Assembly (NCBI RefSeq): GCF_002943425.1
Contig: NZ_PTRA01000001.1
Location: 620,001-684,000 of the forward strand
DNA: 64,000 nt
Reading direction: 5' to 3'
DNA from: Siphonobacter curvatus
GTDB lineage: Bacteria; Bacteroidota; Bacteroidia; Cytophagales; Spirosomataceae
Shown in pieces: positions 54,206-62,796 of the stretch. Each line of letters starts with the position of its first letter. Within the stretch, counting starts at the first letter, position 1. The notes beneath the pieces are model-generated. The model ran no database searches. It worked only from the letters and a program-made list of their open reading frames with translations, and was not told the DNA's origin. A program made the translations under genes and the position numbers.

Positions 54206-56692
54206 TTACTTCCGTCGGGAATCAATGACTACGCCCGCGACGATGAGCAGGATCAGGGCAATGTTACTGACCAGATCAATCGTCATGCCGGTTTTCCAGA
54301 CGGGGGGATCGAACTTGAATTCAATCGTGTGCGTACCCGCCGGAATGCGTAAACCGCGTAAAAGGTAGTTCACCCGGATGTGCGGCACTTCCTTGCCATC
54401 GATATAGGATTTCCAGTCGGTATTGCCTTTATAGAAAATCTCCGAAAATACGGCCAGCTGTTCGCTCTTTGCCTTACTCTCGTACTTGAGTTGGTCGGGC
54501 TGGTAGGCAACCAGTTGAATCGTATTCGTAGAATCGTACTGAAGGGTCGTCAGGCCTTTGAGATCACCCGCGTACCGTTGATCAATCAGGGCCGTTTGTT
54601 TGGGATTGAGCGTTTGCAGGGCCGTCATTTCCGCATTGGCATCGGGAACCAGACGGTAATTTTGCACGAACCAGGCATTACCCAGGGCTTCGGGATTTTG
54701 CTGGGCTACGTCCTGATTGCTCTGCGGATCGCGTTGAATGACGTACTTGGCGTTGAGCATGTTGATCACGCCCATGAAGTTTTTGGGCAACGCATACTCC
54801 ATCAATTCCGAGTATCGCTTGAGTTTAGCCGCGTGATAGCCTCCTAATGATTTGTGGAAGTACGAAGCGTTGGCATCGCTCATGAAGTAACCCCGATTAT
54901 CCAACACCCGATAACTCAATCCTTTATCCTGTAAAATCTGCTCATCCACGGGCGAAGGGGCAATCCGCTCCTGTGCCTGCCGCTTGGTGGTAAAGTCGTC
55001 GTTATTGAAATACCGTTTGTCGATGAAGAAAAGATCGAAGTACGTTAGTGCAATCAGAACTACGACTAGTACCGTTTCTTTTACCTTATTCGTCACGTAC
55101 AGCCAGACCAAACCCGCGGCCAGTACGATGAAGATCAGGGTACGTAACGCATCGGCCCGGAGAATAGAACCCCGGTCTTCAATCATAGCTCGCAAAACAT
55201 CCGGACCAAAAGCGGGATCACCGAACATTTGTCCCAACTGAGCACTCTCATTGGGCTTACGTAATTCCAGTATGGAAGGACCTACCAACCACAACAGCAG
55301 AGCCAGACCACCCGTGAGAGCAAAGCTGGCAATCAGGCCCGTTTTGATTTCAGCAAAGCTGGGTTTCCGACTCAGTAACGTTTCTATAGCCAGTACCGCT
55401 AATAAAGCCAGTAGGAATTGGATGATACTGAGGGTCATAGTAACCGCCCGGAACTTGTTATAGAGCGGGAAGTAATCGAACATGAAATCACCAAAAGCCG
55501 CAAAGTTTTTACCCCAGGCAATGAAGAGCATTAGAAAGGTAGCCCCCAGTATCCACCACTTGATCCGGTGTTGTACTACAAACAAACCCAGCACCGCCAG
55601 GAAAATAAGTACTGCTCCTGCATAAGCCGGACCACCATTGATAGGGAGATCGCCCCAGTAGGTAGGCATACCCCCTTCAACAATCTGTTTGGCCTGAGCT
55701 GAATCGAGTCCGCGTTGCAGCAGTAATTTATACATATCGGAACCGTCCGTTAACGGTTCACCAGAAGCTCCACCATAAACGCGGGGAATAAGCAGGGTTA
55801 GCGTTTCACCAATACCGTAACTGTACTCAAACGCATAACTGCGATCCAGACCGTTTTGGGGAGCGGTAGTGGCTGCTGGAGCCGCCTGGCCGGGTTGTGT
55901 CGGTTTGGCCAGGGTAAGTTCGGTCTTGCCACGAGTGGTCTCTTTCGTATAATCAAGCGTAACGAGCAAACGGCCGCCGTAACTACCGATACCAATGGCC
56001 GCCGAAACCGCCAGGACAATACCCGCGGTAATCAGGTTTTTGAGTCGACCTTCCTTAATCTGAACCACGGCTTCCATAATAATATAGGGAACCAGGGCCA
56101 GACCGAAATAGTAGGTAATCTGTAAGTGATTCGAGGCTAGTTCCAGACAGAGAAACAAGGCCGTAACCGCTCCGCCGATCCAGTATCTACCCCGTAAAGC
56201 CAGCATTACCCCAGCCAGAATACCCGGCATATAAGCCAGAGCGTACATTTTGGAAACGTGTCCGGCTTTAATGAAAATCATGTTGTACGAACCAAAGGCA
56301 AAAGCTACGGCTCCGAGTACAGCCAGCCAGCGGCGTACGCCCATGGTGGTCAGCAGTACGTACATGCCCAGCATCATCAGAAAAACGATGCGGATGGTTT
56401 CGGGAATGATGAGTAAAGTAACGGCTACGGTCTTACCGACGAAGGTGTACGGATAATCGCCAGCTACCATGTAGGCGGGCATGCCACTGAACATCGAGTT
56501 AGTCCAGAGAGCCCAGCGGCCCGTCGCTTTGTAAAATTCATTGAGTTCCTGAGCACCCGCCTGGGCCTGCTGAATATCGTGCATACCCAGCACCTTGCCC
56601 TGCAAATTGGGCGAAGCGTATAGAGCAGCGAGTACAAACAGAACCAGTAGGGCGAGTAAATGAGGGAGTAACTTGCTTAGCGTGGATTTCAT
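54206..56692 (-). CDS. YfhO-family polytopic membrane protein
   Basis: 828 residues from ATG 56692; the open frame continues 7 codons up to a GTG that overlaps the promoter box and is rejected. About 13 membrane helices span residues 10-540. The first periplasmic loop has HDIQQAQAGAQELNEFYKAT and WTNSMFSGMPAYMVAGDYPY, both typical of Bacteroidota YfhO-like proteins. A large C-terminal soluble domain (DKGLSYRVLDNRGYFMSDAN, VFSEIFYKGNTDWKSYIDGK) ends with one more helix. YfhO proteins glycosylate lipoteichoic acid in Firmicutes; the Bacteroidota role is unproven. The promoter box lies 20 nt upstream. Confidence 0.8.
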   Translation of the reverse strand: MKSTLSKLLPHLLALLVLFVLAALYASPNLQGKVLGMHDIQQAQAGAQELNEFYKATGRWALWTNSMFSGMPAYMVAGDYPYTFVGKTVAVTLLIIPETIRIVFLMMLGMYVLLTTMGVRRWLAVLGAVAFAFGSYNMIFIKAGHVSKMYALAYMPGILAGVMLALRGRYWIGGAVTALFLCLELASNHLQITYYFGLALVPYIIMEAVVQIKEGRLKNLITAGIVLAVSAAIGIGSYGGRLLVTLDYTKETTRGKTELTLAKPTQPGQAAPAATTAPQNGLDRSYAFEYSYGIGETLTLLIPRVYGGASGEPLTDGSDMYKLLLQRGLDSAQAKQIVEGGMPTYWGDLPINGGPAYAGAVLIFLAVLGLFVVQHRIKWWILGATFLMLFIAWGKNFAAFGDFMFDYFPLYNKFRAVTMTLSIIQFLLALLAVLAIETLLSRKPSFAEIKTGLIASFALTGGLALLLWLVGPSILELRKPNESAQLGQMFGDPAFGPDVLRAMIEDRGSILRADALRTLIFIVLAAGLVWLYVTNKVKETVLVVVLIALTYFDLFFIDKRYFNNDDFTTKRQAQERIAPSPVDEQILQDKGLSYRVLDNRGYFMSDANASYFHKSLGGYHAAKLKRYSELMEYALPKNFMGVINMLNAKYVIQRDPQSNQDVAQQNPEALGNAWFVQNYRLVPDANAEMTALQTLNPKQTALIDQRYAGDLKGLTTLQYDSTNTIQLVAYQPDQLKYESKAKSEQLAVFSEIFYKGNTDWKSYIDGKEVPHIRVNYLLRGLRIPAGTHTIEFKFDPPVWKTGMTIDLVSNIALILLIVAGVVIDSRRK

Positions 56693-56712
56693 GCGTGCAG
56701 AGATAGAAACCA

Positions 56713-56720
56713 CAAAAATA
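56713..56720 (-). promoter_or_regulatory. Bacteroidota -7 box (TATTTTTG)
   Basis: Exact TAnnTTTG on the minus strand, 20 nt upstream of the YfhO-like start. Confidence 0.6.
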
Positions 56721-57057
56721 GAAGATACGGCAGACTGTGAAGCGTTGCAGGAGAAAAAGGTTTACTCGACGGAGACTATAGCAGAGAAAACGTACGACGT
56801 ACCCTACAGAGAACGGATAAACTAAATACTAATCCTAACAGGAGATAATAAGCAGTCGTTTTCCAGAATGATATGAAAGGTGCTCTTTCGGATTTCCAAT
56901 CCGAAAGAGCCGGGTACTACAGAAAACAGCTGCGTAGATACAAGCGATAAGGAGCAGGCAGTTTTTAAAATAAATCCCCAAAGCCGCTTTTCGGATTTGT
57001 AACCCGAAAAAGCTAAGATTGCAAATCCGAAAGAACCTCCTTTACCTAACCTATCTG
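56721..57057. other. Intergenic region with three copies of a TTTCGGATT-type palindrome
   Basis: Copy 1 is a perfect 13-bp hairpin at 56882-56910 with a 3-nt spacer (TCC). Copy 2, imperfect, lies at about 56985-57013 (TTTTCGGATTTGTAACCCGA). Copy 3 is a half-copy in reverse orientation at about 57018-57034 (ATTGCAAATCCGAAAGA). No gene was seen; the repeats mark the left edge of an AT-rich region. Confidence 0.6.
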
Positions 57058-57782
57058 ATGACAGTTACAGAAAAATTAAAATCACTTTTAAACGAACGTT
57101 ACGTCACTGAAGAGGACGAAGTATATGAGATTGTACTCAAGCCTGGCTTGTCCGAGGAAGCTATGGCAGACTTAGGCAGTCGATTGCCTAAAGGATTTAT
57201 ACCTGCTGAAATAAAGGAGCTTTTAACGTTTACAAGTGGGTTTGAATTTTATGGGGTTGAAGAGGTACGATTCAATGTCGTTGGAACATTCGGTATGGAA
57301 GATTTTTTTCCTCATGCAGTACAACTCTGTAGCGATGGATTTGGAAACTACTGGATTCTAGATATTAATCAGGATGGAAATTGGGGAGTAGTATTCTATG
57401 TATGCCATGATCCAGCGGTGATTGTCAAGCACTCGGAAAATCTAACGCAGTTTATGGAGCATCTGGATGACTTCGGGAAAAACAAGAGTAACGCTCATCT
57501 GGATACTATTCACGAAACAAGAGTATTCGAAATTTGGGAAAACATGGATTCATGGAATGGCAACAGGCGATAGAAAGCGAAGATAGGCTATTGAAAACCT
57601 TTGCATTGACACTCCCCGAAACCTTTATGATTGCAGATTTACGCAACGCTACCAATGGAGCTGGGTTTGCTTATGGAAAGTTCACCAAGACTAGTACAGC
57701 TATAAGACACAAAACTGAATTAATATGGGCGATAGAAAAGCCACTGAAAAGAAGTTTCATGGCAAGATTATTTGGTAAATGA
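57058..57782 (+). pseudogene. SMI1/KNR4 (SUKH) family gene split by a frameshift
   Basis: The first frame, 57058-57573 (171 residues, MTVTEKLKSL to NGNRR), holds the SUKH core: RLPKGFIPAEIKELLTFTSG, EEVRFNVVG and CSDGFGNYWILDINQDG. The second frame, from about 57534 to 57782, continues with QAIESEDRLLKTFALTLPET and MIADLRNATNGAGFAYGKFT, which is the normal C-terminal part of these proteins. Joining them needs a -1 shift near GGGAAAAC (57536-57543). The intact protein would have about 240 residues. SUKH proteins often act as immunity proteins against contact-dependent or polymorphic toxins, or as intracellular regulators. No toxin gene is visible nearby. A real mutation and an assembly error are both possible. 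Confidence 0.7.
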
Positions 57783-57985
57783 TCTGATTAAATGTCTCTA
57801 TCTTTTGAAATGATAATTTGCATACAGCAGTGTATGCTAGTCGGGAAACTAAAAGAAGCAGCAAAGTGGAGATCAGAAAAATCTGAATTATTTTTTTAAA
57901 AGGACGAATGAAGTTATCATTAGGAAACAAAGCGTATTGAGCTGTATACTTGCTCTTAAATTTTATCTCCACCACCTGACCATTT

Positions 57986-59128
57986 ATGTTTTACCGATCG
58001 TTATTGACATCATTCGTTATACTCTCTTCTTTTTCCTGTTTTGCTCAAAAGAACTATCAACCCGGTTATGTGGTAATCAATAAGTCGGATACTGTGCGTG
58101 GCTATATTGATGATAAAGACTGGAATGAAAGCCCAACTCAAATCTCTTTTAAAAGAGATTTGAAACAAAATGAAGAAATTATTACTTCGGACCAAGCTCT
58201 AGCATTTTACATCGCTGCTGAAAAAAAGCTTTATGAGTCTCATCGGTTGCGTTTATTATTAGTGACCAATGATATATATGCTTTTGTACCTGATACCTAT
58301 TTAGAGCAAACATTATTTCTGGAAAATATATACAAAGATCAAACGGTTAGTCTATTTCGTGGCAAAAGCCCAAATGATCACCGCGAACGCTTCTTTGTTC
58401 AAAAGAAAGAGGTTTTTCAAGAGCTTATTAATTTCAAATACAATAAAATTAAAGAGGGTCAGCAATATGCGGTAGAGGTAGCGGAATACAAAGATCAGCT
58501 TACTCAATTAACCGCAGATGCTCCTGAATTTTTAATTTCTTCTCCTGCTTATTTTGCGAATAGTCTTATCCGTCACCTTAGTTTATACAATGAAAATCTA
58601 ACGGGTACGAAGACACTACAAAAATCTATTGATCGTAAAATCGCTGTTTTTGTGGGAGTAGGGGTCGGTGTAGAACGTCTGAATAGTTATGATTTAAATA
58701 GAAAAGAAAGTTATTTGACAGGCGGCATGACCTTACGAGTGAATATGCCCCGTAATAATCAAAATGCTTATATAAAGCTCAACTACTTTCTGATACCTGG
58801 AATGTATTACTATAACTTTTTTATGGCGAAAGGAGAGCCAAGAATGGGTAAAGCTTGGGAAGCAATGGTAGGAAGTTATCTAGGCAGATCTAAAGTCCAA
58901 CCCTTCTTTAGTATTGGGTTAGGCCATTATTCTATAAAACCTCCTAAAGAGATATATACTCCTGCTTTTAGTTATACCATCTTGCAACCGAGTGCCGGAA
59001 TCAGTTATAAAAAAAGACTTGAACTAGAAGTAGCTCACTTTTCTCGTTTATTTTTCAAGATGAGAGAAGAAACGCCCTTCTTTATCCCTCCCAGAATTTC
59101 TTTAAATTATTATCTAAAAATTAAATAA
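57986..59128 (+). CDS. Secreted hypothetical protein, probable outer-membrane beta-barrel
   Basis: 380 residues with a signal peptide (FVILSSFSCFAQ, cleavage near residue 21). The N-terminal part (QPGYVVINKSDTVRGYIDDK, PTQISFKRD) is a beta-rich domain common in uncharacterised Bacteroidota secreted proteins. From about residue 215 (RKIAVFVGVGVGVERLNSYD) to the C-terminus, alternating aromatic/polar strands (AYIKLNYFLIPGMYYYNFFM, PPRISLNYYLKIK) suggest an outer-membrane barrel ending in an aromatic-rich strand. Function unknown. It lies in the AT-rich region with the SUKH gene and has a clearly lower G+C than neighbours such as atpD. Confidence 0.65.
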   Translation: MFYRSLLTSFVILSSFSCFAQKNYQPGYVVINKSDTVRGYIDDKDWNESPTQISFKRDLKQNEEIITSDQALAFYIAAEKKLYESHRLRLLLVTNDIYAFVPDTYLEQTLFLENIYKDQTVSLFRGKSPNDHRERFFVQKKEVFQELINFKYNKIKEGQQYAVEVAEYKDQLTQLTADAPEFLISSPAYFANSLIRHLSLYNENLTGTKTLQKSIDRKIAVFVGVGVGVERLNSYDLNRKESYLTGGMTLRVNMPRNNQNAYIKLNYFLIPGMYYYNFFMAKGEPRMGKAWEAMVGSYLGRSKVQPFFSIGLGHYSIKPPKEIYTPAFSYTILQPSAGISYKKRLELEVAHFSRLFFKMREETPFFIPPRISLNYYLKIK

Positions 59129-59544
59129 TGAATGAGCCTACTGCTGGATAGTTTTTCTGCTTTAAATATCTATCTTTCTTTTGAGAGACACTCTCTAGGA
59201 CTTTTAGAGATCAAATTCTTTTGAAGATTAAAACCAGGCCTGTTGTAGTTGGCTGATTTACCACGCATTGAGTTTTGAGGGTAATAAAAGTAAGAGTATA
59301 AGATTAGAACGTTCGCGTTGGCTTGGTCTAGTACTTTGTGGGACTGGTCATGCAGCATACGCCCTAAGCAAGTGACTATCTTACCAAAATTCGATAAGGG
59401 TGTATTCAACTGATAAGTTATAGAGTTCGCTGCCTAAAATCCTGTATAGTGAGCTAGTGCTACTGATTGTTAAAAGCTAAGCCCGATAATAAAGAAAATA
59501 CGGAGCTATCTCTTAAAGGCCGTTACAGTCCGACTCATAACAAA
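59129..59544. other. AT-rich intergenic stretch of 416 bp
   Basis: No recognised gene. A 79-codon open frame on the minus strand (59170-59409; TTPLSNFG-like start, YSYFYYPQNSMRGKSANYN) has no family that I recognise. It could be the tail of a decayed mobile-element gene, which would fit the AT-rich, frameshifted neighbourhood, but this is a guess. Confidence 0.3.
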
Positions 59545-59576
59545 AAAGGCTTACTTCTCTAGGGAAGTAAGCCTTT
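59545..59576 (-). terminator. Intrinsic terminator of tatA
   Basis: AAAGGCTTACTT (59545-59556) pairs with AAGTAAGCCTTT (59565-59576), followed on the minus strand by a T-run (TTTTTTG). It lies 19 bp after the tatA stop. Confidence 0.9.
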
Positions 59577-59595
59577 AAATTGGGACCATACGAAA

Positions 59596-59766
59596 TTATT
59601 CTTTCGTCGAATTTTCGATATTCTCCCGAATTTCTTTAGATGCATCCTTGAATTCACGGATACCTTTACCCAGCCCCCGTGCGAGCTCGGGAATTTTCTT
59701 GGCTCCGAAAAGCAGAACAAAAGCCCCTACGATGAGGGCGATTTCGGGTCCTCCCATTCCAAACAT
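59596..59766 (-). CDS. tatA: Sec-independent translocase subunit TatA
   Basis: 56 residues from the ATG at 59766. Sequence order: a short N-terminus MFGMGG, a transmembrane helix PEIALIVGAFVLLFGAKKIP (the PE pair and the FGAKKIPEL hinge are the TatA/E hallmark), and an amphipathic helix ARGLGKGIREFKDASKEIRE with an acidic/polar tail. It forms the pore for twin-arginine protein export. It is short for TatA but normal for Bacteroidota. No tatC lies in the window. It is a single gene with its own terminator. Confidence 0.92.
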   Translation of the reverse strand: MFGMGGPEIALIVGAFVLLFGAKKIPELARGLGKGIREFKDASKEIRENIENSTKE

Positions 59767-59918
59767 AGCGATGGTCGTTTTTTAGTGAATAAAATTGCTA
59801 GGATAAAAGTACACACTAAAACCATTGCTTGTTTAGTGCACTCGTTCTATTAGCTAAGAATCAGGCTAATTAGTTTCAAAAAAATGAAAATTTAAGGTAT
59901 TCTTAATCGAAAATAGCC

Positions 59919-61388
59919 CTATTGTTGCGGATTTCCACCGGCGGCGTATAGACTGTTGGCCCAAGCTTTGGCGTACTTCGCCCGTAGAGATTCCGTCTTG
60001 ATTTGCATATCAATCAATTTACTTTCCTGCGTGTTGACCAAGAAAAGCGTACTCTCACCGATGTCAAATTTTTGCTGCTCAGCCCGTACCAATAGGAGCT
60101 GATTGGCCGTTGCCTGACCTTGTGTTTCGGCCTGTTGCTGCAAGGCTCGGGCTTCATTGAATACCTGCCGAACGGTGATCGTAATCAGCCGTCGCGTTTG
60201 TTGCTGATCAAATTGCGTGTCGGCCTGCTTGATGCGAACCTGCTGGAGTTTACCCCGTTCTTTCCGTAGAAATAGCGGGAAACTCACTTCAGCCCCTACT
60301 TTATAATTGTTGGTAAGCCACCAGCCCGCGTCATAGGATTTGCCGATGGCGACGGGTTCCCGGATGAAATTATAATTCACGTTAACCGTCGGTAAAAGCT
60401 GATTTTGCCGGAATCGCCGCTCAATATCCAATTGCCGGAGTTTAAAATCCAGCTTAATCAGATCGGGGTGCTGGCGGCTAGCCCGGGCCAGTAACTCGTC
60501 GAGTTGTTCCTGGGTAGGCTCAGGAATGGTAACACCGCCCGGAATCGCATTCTCGGGTAACTCTACCGGTTCATTGTTCTCGTTCCAGAGATTATTGGAA
60601 ATGCCCAGTCGTGTATTCTGAAATTCCAGCAATGCGGCCTGGTAGGAAGCCAGTCGCTCCTGTACCGTAATTTTAGCCTGCACGGAATCAATAGCGGCTA
60701 AGTCACCAATTTCCACGCGTTGCTTTACCGCCCGATAGCGAATATCCGCCAGATTAAGTCCGTCCGCCGTAAATCGAAATTGCTGGTAGGCAAAGTACCA
60801 GTCCCAGTACGTTTTGGCAGCATCGTACATGGTTTTGTTAATCACTTTCTGGCGATCCGCTTCGGCAATATTCTGGAGTAGCTTGGCCTGTTGTAACGTC
60901 GAACGGCGAGCATCAATCAGCAATCCCTGGGCCAGGGGTACACTCAACCCTGCATACACCAACCCGGCATCGGGCGTGTAATACTGCGGATTGATGTATG
61001 GCCCCGTATTCCGGTCATAACCCGCCTTCAGGTCAATACCCGTCCAGGTCGGTATTTTCAGCGTATTCTCCCAGTGATTGTAGTATTCTTTATCCTTATA
61101 CTCTTTTCGACTGAAGTCCGAGGTCAATTTCGGATCGAACATGCCGCGAGCCTGTAACAATTCCGTACGGGCGTCGGCTGGAATCAAATCCGCCTGCCGT
61201 ACGACGGGATGATATTTTAAAATCAAATCCGCGTAATCAGCAAAACTGAAAATTCGTACCGAATCCTGAGCCCATACAGGGGCTACTAGGGCTGTCCAAA
61301 GGAAGAAAGCCCAGGTAAAAACGCTAGTTCTGGACGGCAAGACCGTAGGTGCAAGCCCTCTCAACCAGCGAGCCATTAAAAACCTCAT
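59919..61388 (-). CDS. TolC-family outer-membrane efflux protein
   Basis: 489 residues with a signal peptide ending in APVWAQ (about residue 40, after a longish basic start). Two OEP-type repeats: around 60-250 (VRQADLIPADARTELLQARG, TYWDWYFAYQQFRFTADGLN) and around 290-480 (ELLARASRQHPDLIKLDFKL, QTRRLITITVRQVFNEARAL, ESTLFLVNTQESKLID). It forms the trimeric outer-membrane duct of a tripartite exporter. Its ATG overlaps the stop of the HlyD gene by 4 bp, so it is translationally coupled. Confidence 0.88.
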   Translation of the reverse strand: MRFLMARWLRGLAPTVLPSRTSVFTWAFFLWTALVAPVWAQDSVRIFSFADYADLILKYHPVVRQADLIPADARTELLQARGMFDPKLTSDFSRKEYKDKEYYNHWENTLKIPTWTGIDLKAGYDRNTGPYINPQYYTPDAGLVYAGLSVPLAQGLLIDARRSTLQQAKLLQNIAEADRQKVINKTMYDAAKTYWDWYFAYQQFRFTADGLNLADIRYRAVKQRVEIGDLAAIDSVQAKITVQERLASYQAALLEFQNTRLGISNNLWNENNEPVELPENAIPGGVTIPEPTQEQLDELLARASRQHPDLIKLDFKLRQLDIERRFRQNQLLPTVNVNYNFIREPVAIGKSYDAGWWLTNNYKVGAEVSFPLFLRKERGKLQQVRIKQADTQFDQQQTRRLITITVRQVFNEARALQQQAETQGQATANQLLLVRAEQQKFDIGESTLFLVNTQESKLIDMQIKTESLRAKYAKAWANSLYAAGGNPQQ

Positions 61389-62752
61389 TTTTTCGCCCCC
61401 TTTCCGGCGTAATCGCCTTTGGGCTCCTCTTTTAAGCTCGGTGGGAAGCCGTTAAGTTGTCGCCAGATTTCGTACCATACGGGTACGCTGTCAAGCATAA
61501 CCCAACCGTACACGCCCGAACCCAGTCGCAACTGAGCAGGCCAGGGGTGATCCCGCCGTTCTTCCACTTTTTCCGTAACCAAAATCCGGTATTCGCCACT
61601 CGTCGAGTTCACCTGATCGATGACGGCTACGCGACCGCCAAACGTACCGACACTTACTGAAGGCCAACCCGAAAACTGTAAAGCGGGCCAACCATCAAAC
61701 TGAATCCGTACTTCACGACCTTTCTGAATCAGGGGAACGTCCATAGCTTTGATGTACAACTCGACCGCCATCTGCGGATTTTGCGGTTGTAGGGTACAAA
61801 TGGGTTCCCCTTCTTTAATGGTTTCACCCACCCCGGCTTTCAGAGCTTTCACCACGATACCCGACTGCGGAGCCCGCAATACGTACTGATTGCGTCGAAC
61901 ATTGACGTTCGCTACTTTATTCCGTAGCTCGGAAAGTTCTTTCTGGCCATCGCCGAGTGATGAAACGGCCGAACTACGATCCGACAACGATTTGGCAATT
62001 TCTTTCTGGTAGTCGGCATCAATCGAGCTGAGTTCGATTTTGGAGTTAATCAAATCCTGCCGGGAAATATTGAGTTTATTCTGGGCAGAAACCACTTTTG
62101 CCTGAGCGGCCTGGAACGTAAGTTCACGACCTTCGAGGTCGGTTTTTGAGAACAAACCCTGTTGGTACCCTTGCTGGAAACGCTCAAAACGAACCTCAGC
62201 AATTCGAAACTGAATGCGCTCATTAGCCAGATCAACGCTATCCGACTGAACCTTAGCCTGTGCCTGTAGCACTTTGTTGCGGGCTTTTTCCAGACTAAGT
62301 CGCAGAGCATTACGCAAAGCGGCTAGCTGATTTTCCACGGCTTCAATTTTATTTTCGTACCCATCCACGGCCGTTTCCTTGGCATCGACCTGTTCAGTTA
62401 GACGAAGGGGCAGGTTTGGATCGAAGTACTCATCCTTGATCTCAGATAACGTCAAGATGGTGTCGCCCTTTTGTACAGCCTGACCTTCGCGAACGTGCCA
62501 TTTTTCGATCCGTCCGGCAATAATGTTTTGTACCGTTTGCGGACGGTCCTGGGGCGTTAGGGCCGTGACCGTACCCGTTCCATTGATATTCTGCTGCCAG
62601 GGCATGAAGAGTACAATGAAGAGTACGGACAGAATACCCACAATCCAGCGGGCCAGCTTCCGGCCCGTCCGGTGGGTAGAAAGCGTCTTGAGGGACTGGA
62701 TTTCGTTTTCCGGTAGGTCCGAATCCACTCGTTTGGGAGATATATTGAGCAT
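61385..62752 (-). CDS. HlyD-family membrane fusion protein
   Basis: 455 residues. A short cytoplasmic N-terminus leads to one membrane helix (WIVGILSVLFIVLFMP, about residues 37-52). The lipoyl/biotinyl half-motif QTVQNIIAGRIEKWHVREGQ is followed by a long alpha-hairpin (about 125-290, KARNKVLQAQAKVQSDSVDL). The second lipoyl half is VLRAPQSGIVVKALKAGVGE, and a beta-barrel region follows. It bridges the inner-membrane ABC protein upstream with the TolC protein downstream. It lies 44 bp after the ABC gene, so one operon is likely. Confidence 0.88.
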   Translation of the reverse strand: MLNISPKRVDSDLPENEIQSLKTLSTHRTGRKLARWIVGILSVLFIVLFMPWQQNINGTGTVTALTPQDRPQTVQNIIAGRIEKWHVREGQAVQKGDTILTLSEIKDEYFDPNLPLRLTEQVDAKETAVDGYENKIEAVENQLAALRNALRLSLEKARNKVLQAQAKVQSDSVDLANERIQFRIAEVRFERFQQGYQQGLFSKTDLEGRELTFQAAQAKVVSAQNKLNISRQDLINSKIELSSIDADYQKEIAKSLSDRSSAVSSLGDGQKELSELRNKVANVNVRRNQYVLRAPQSGIVVKALKAGVGETIKEGEPICTLQPQNPQMAVELYIKAMDVPLIQKGREVRIQFDGWPALQFSGWPSVSVGTFGGRVAVIDQVNSTSGEYRILVTEKVEERRDHPWPAQLRLGSGVYGWVMLDSVPVWYEIWRQLNGFPPSLKEEPKGDYAGKGAKK

Positions 62753-62796
62753 GGTTTGAGTTGAATTAAGTGTTCTCAGCAGCTGAAAACAAAGGA

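Noticed and set aside
57528-57545. Programmed -1 ribosomal frameshift in the SUKH gene
   Set aside because: The sequence does not fit X XXY YYZ in the zero frame (TGG GAA AAC) and no strong downstream pseudoknot is apparent, so an indel is more likely.
59170-59409. 79-codon ORF as a transposase fragment
   Set aside because: No DDE motif, inverted repeat or recognised family. Only the AT-rich context hints at a mobile-element origin.
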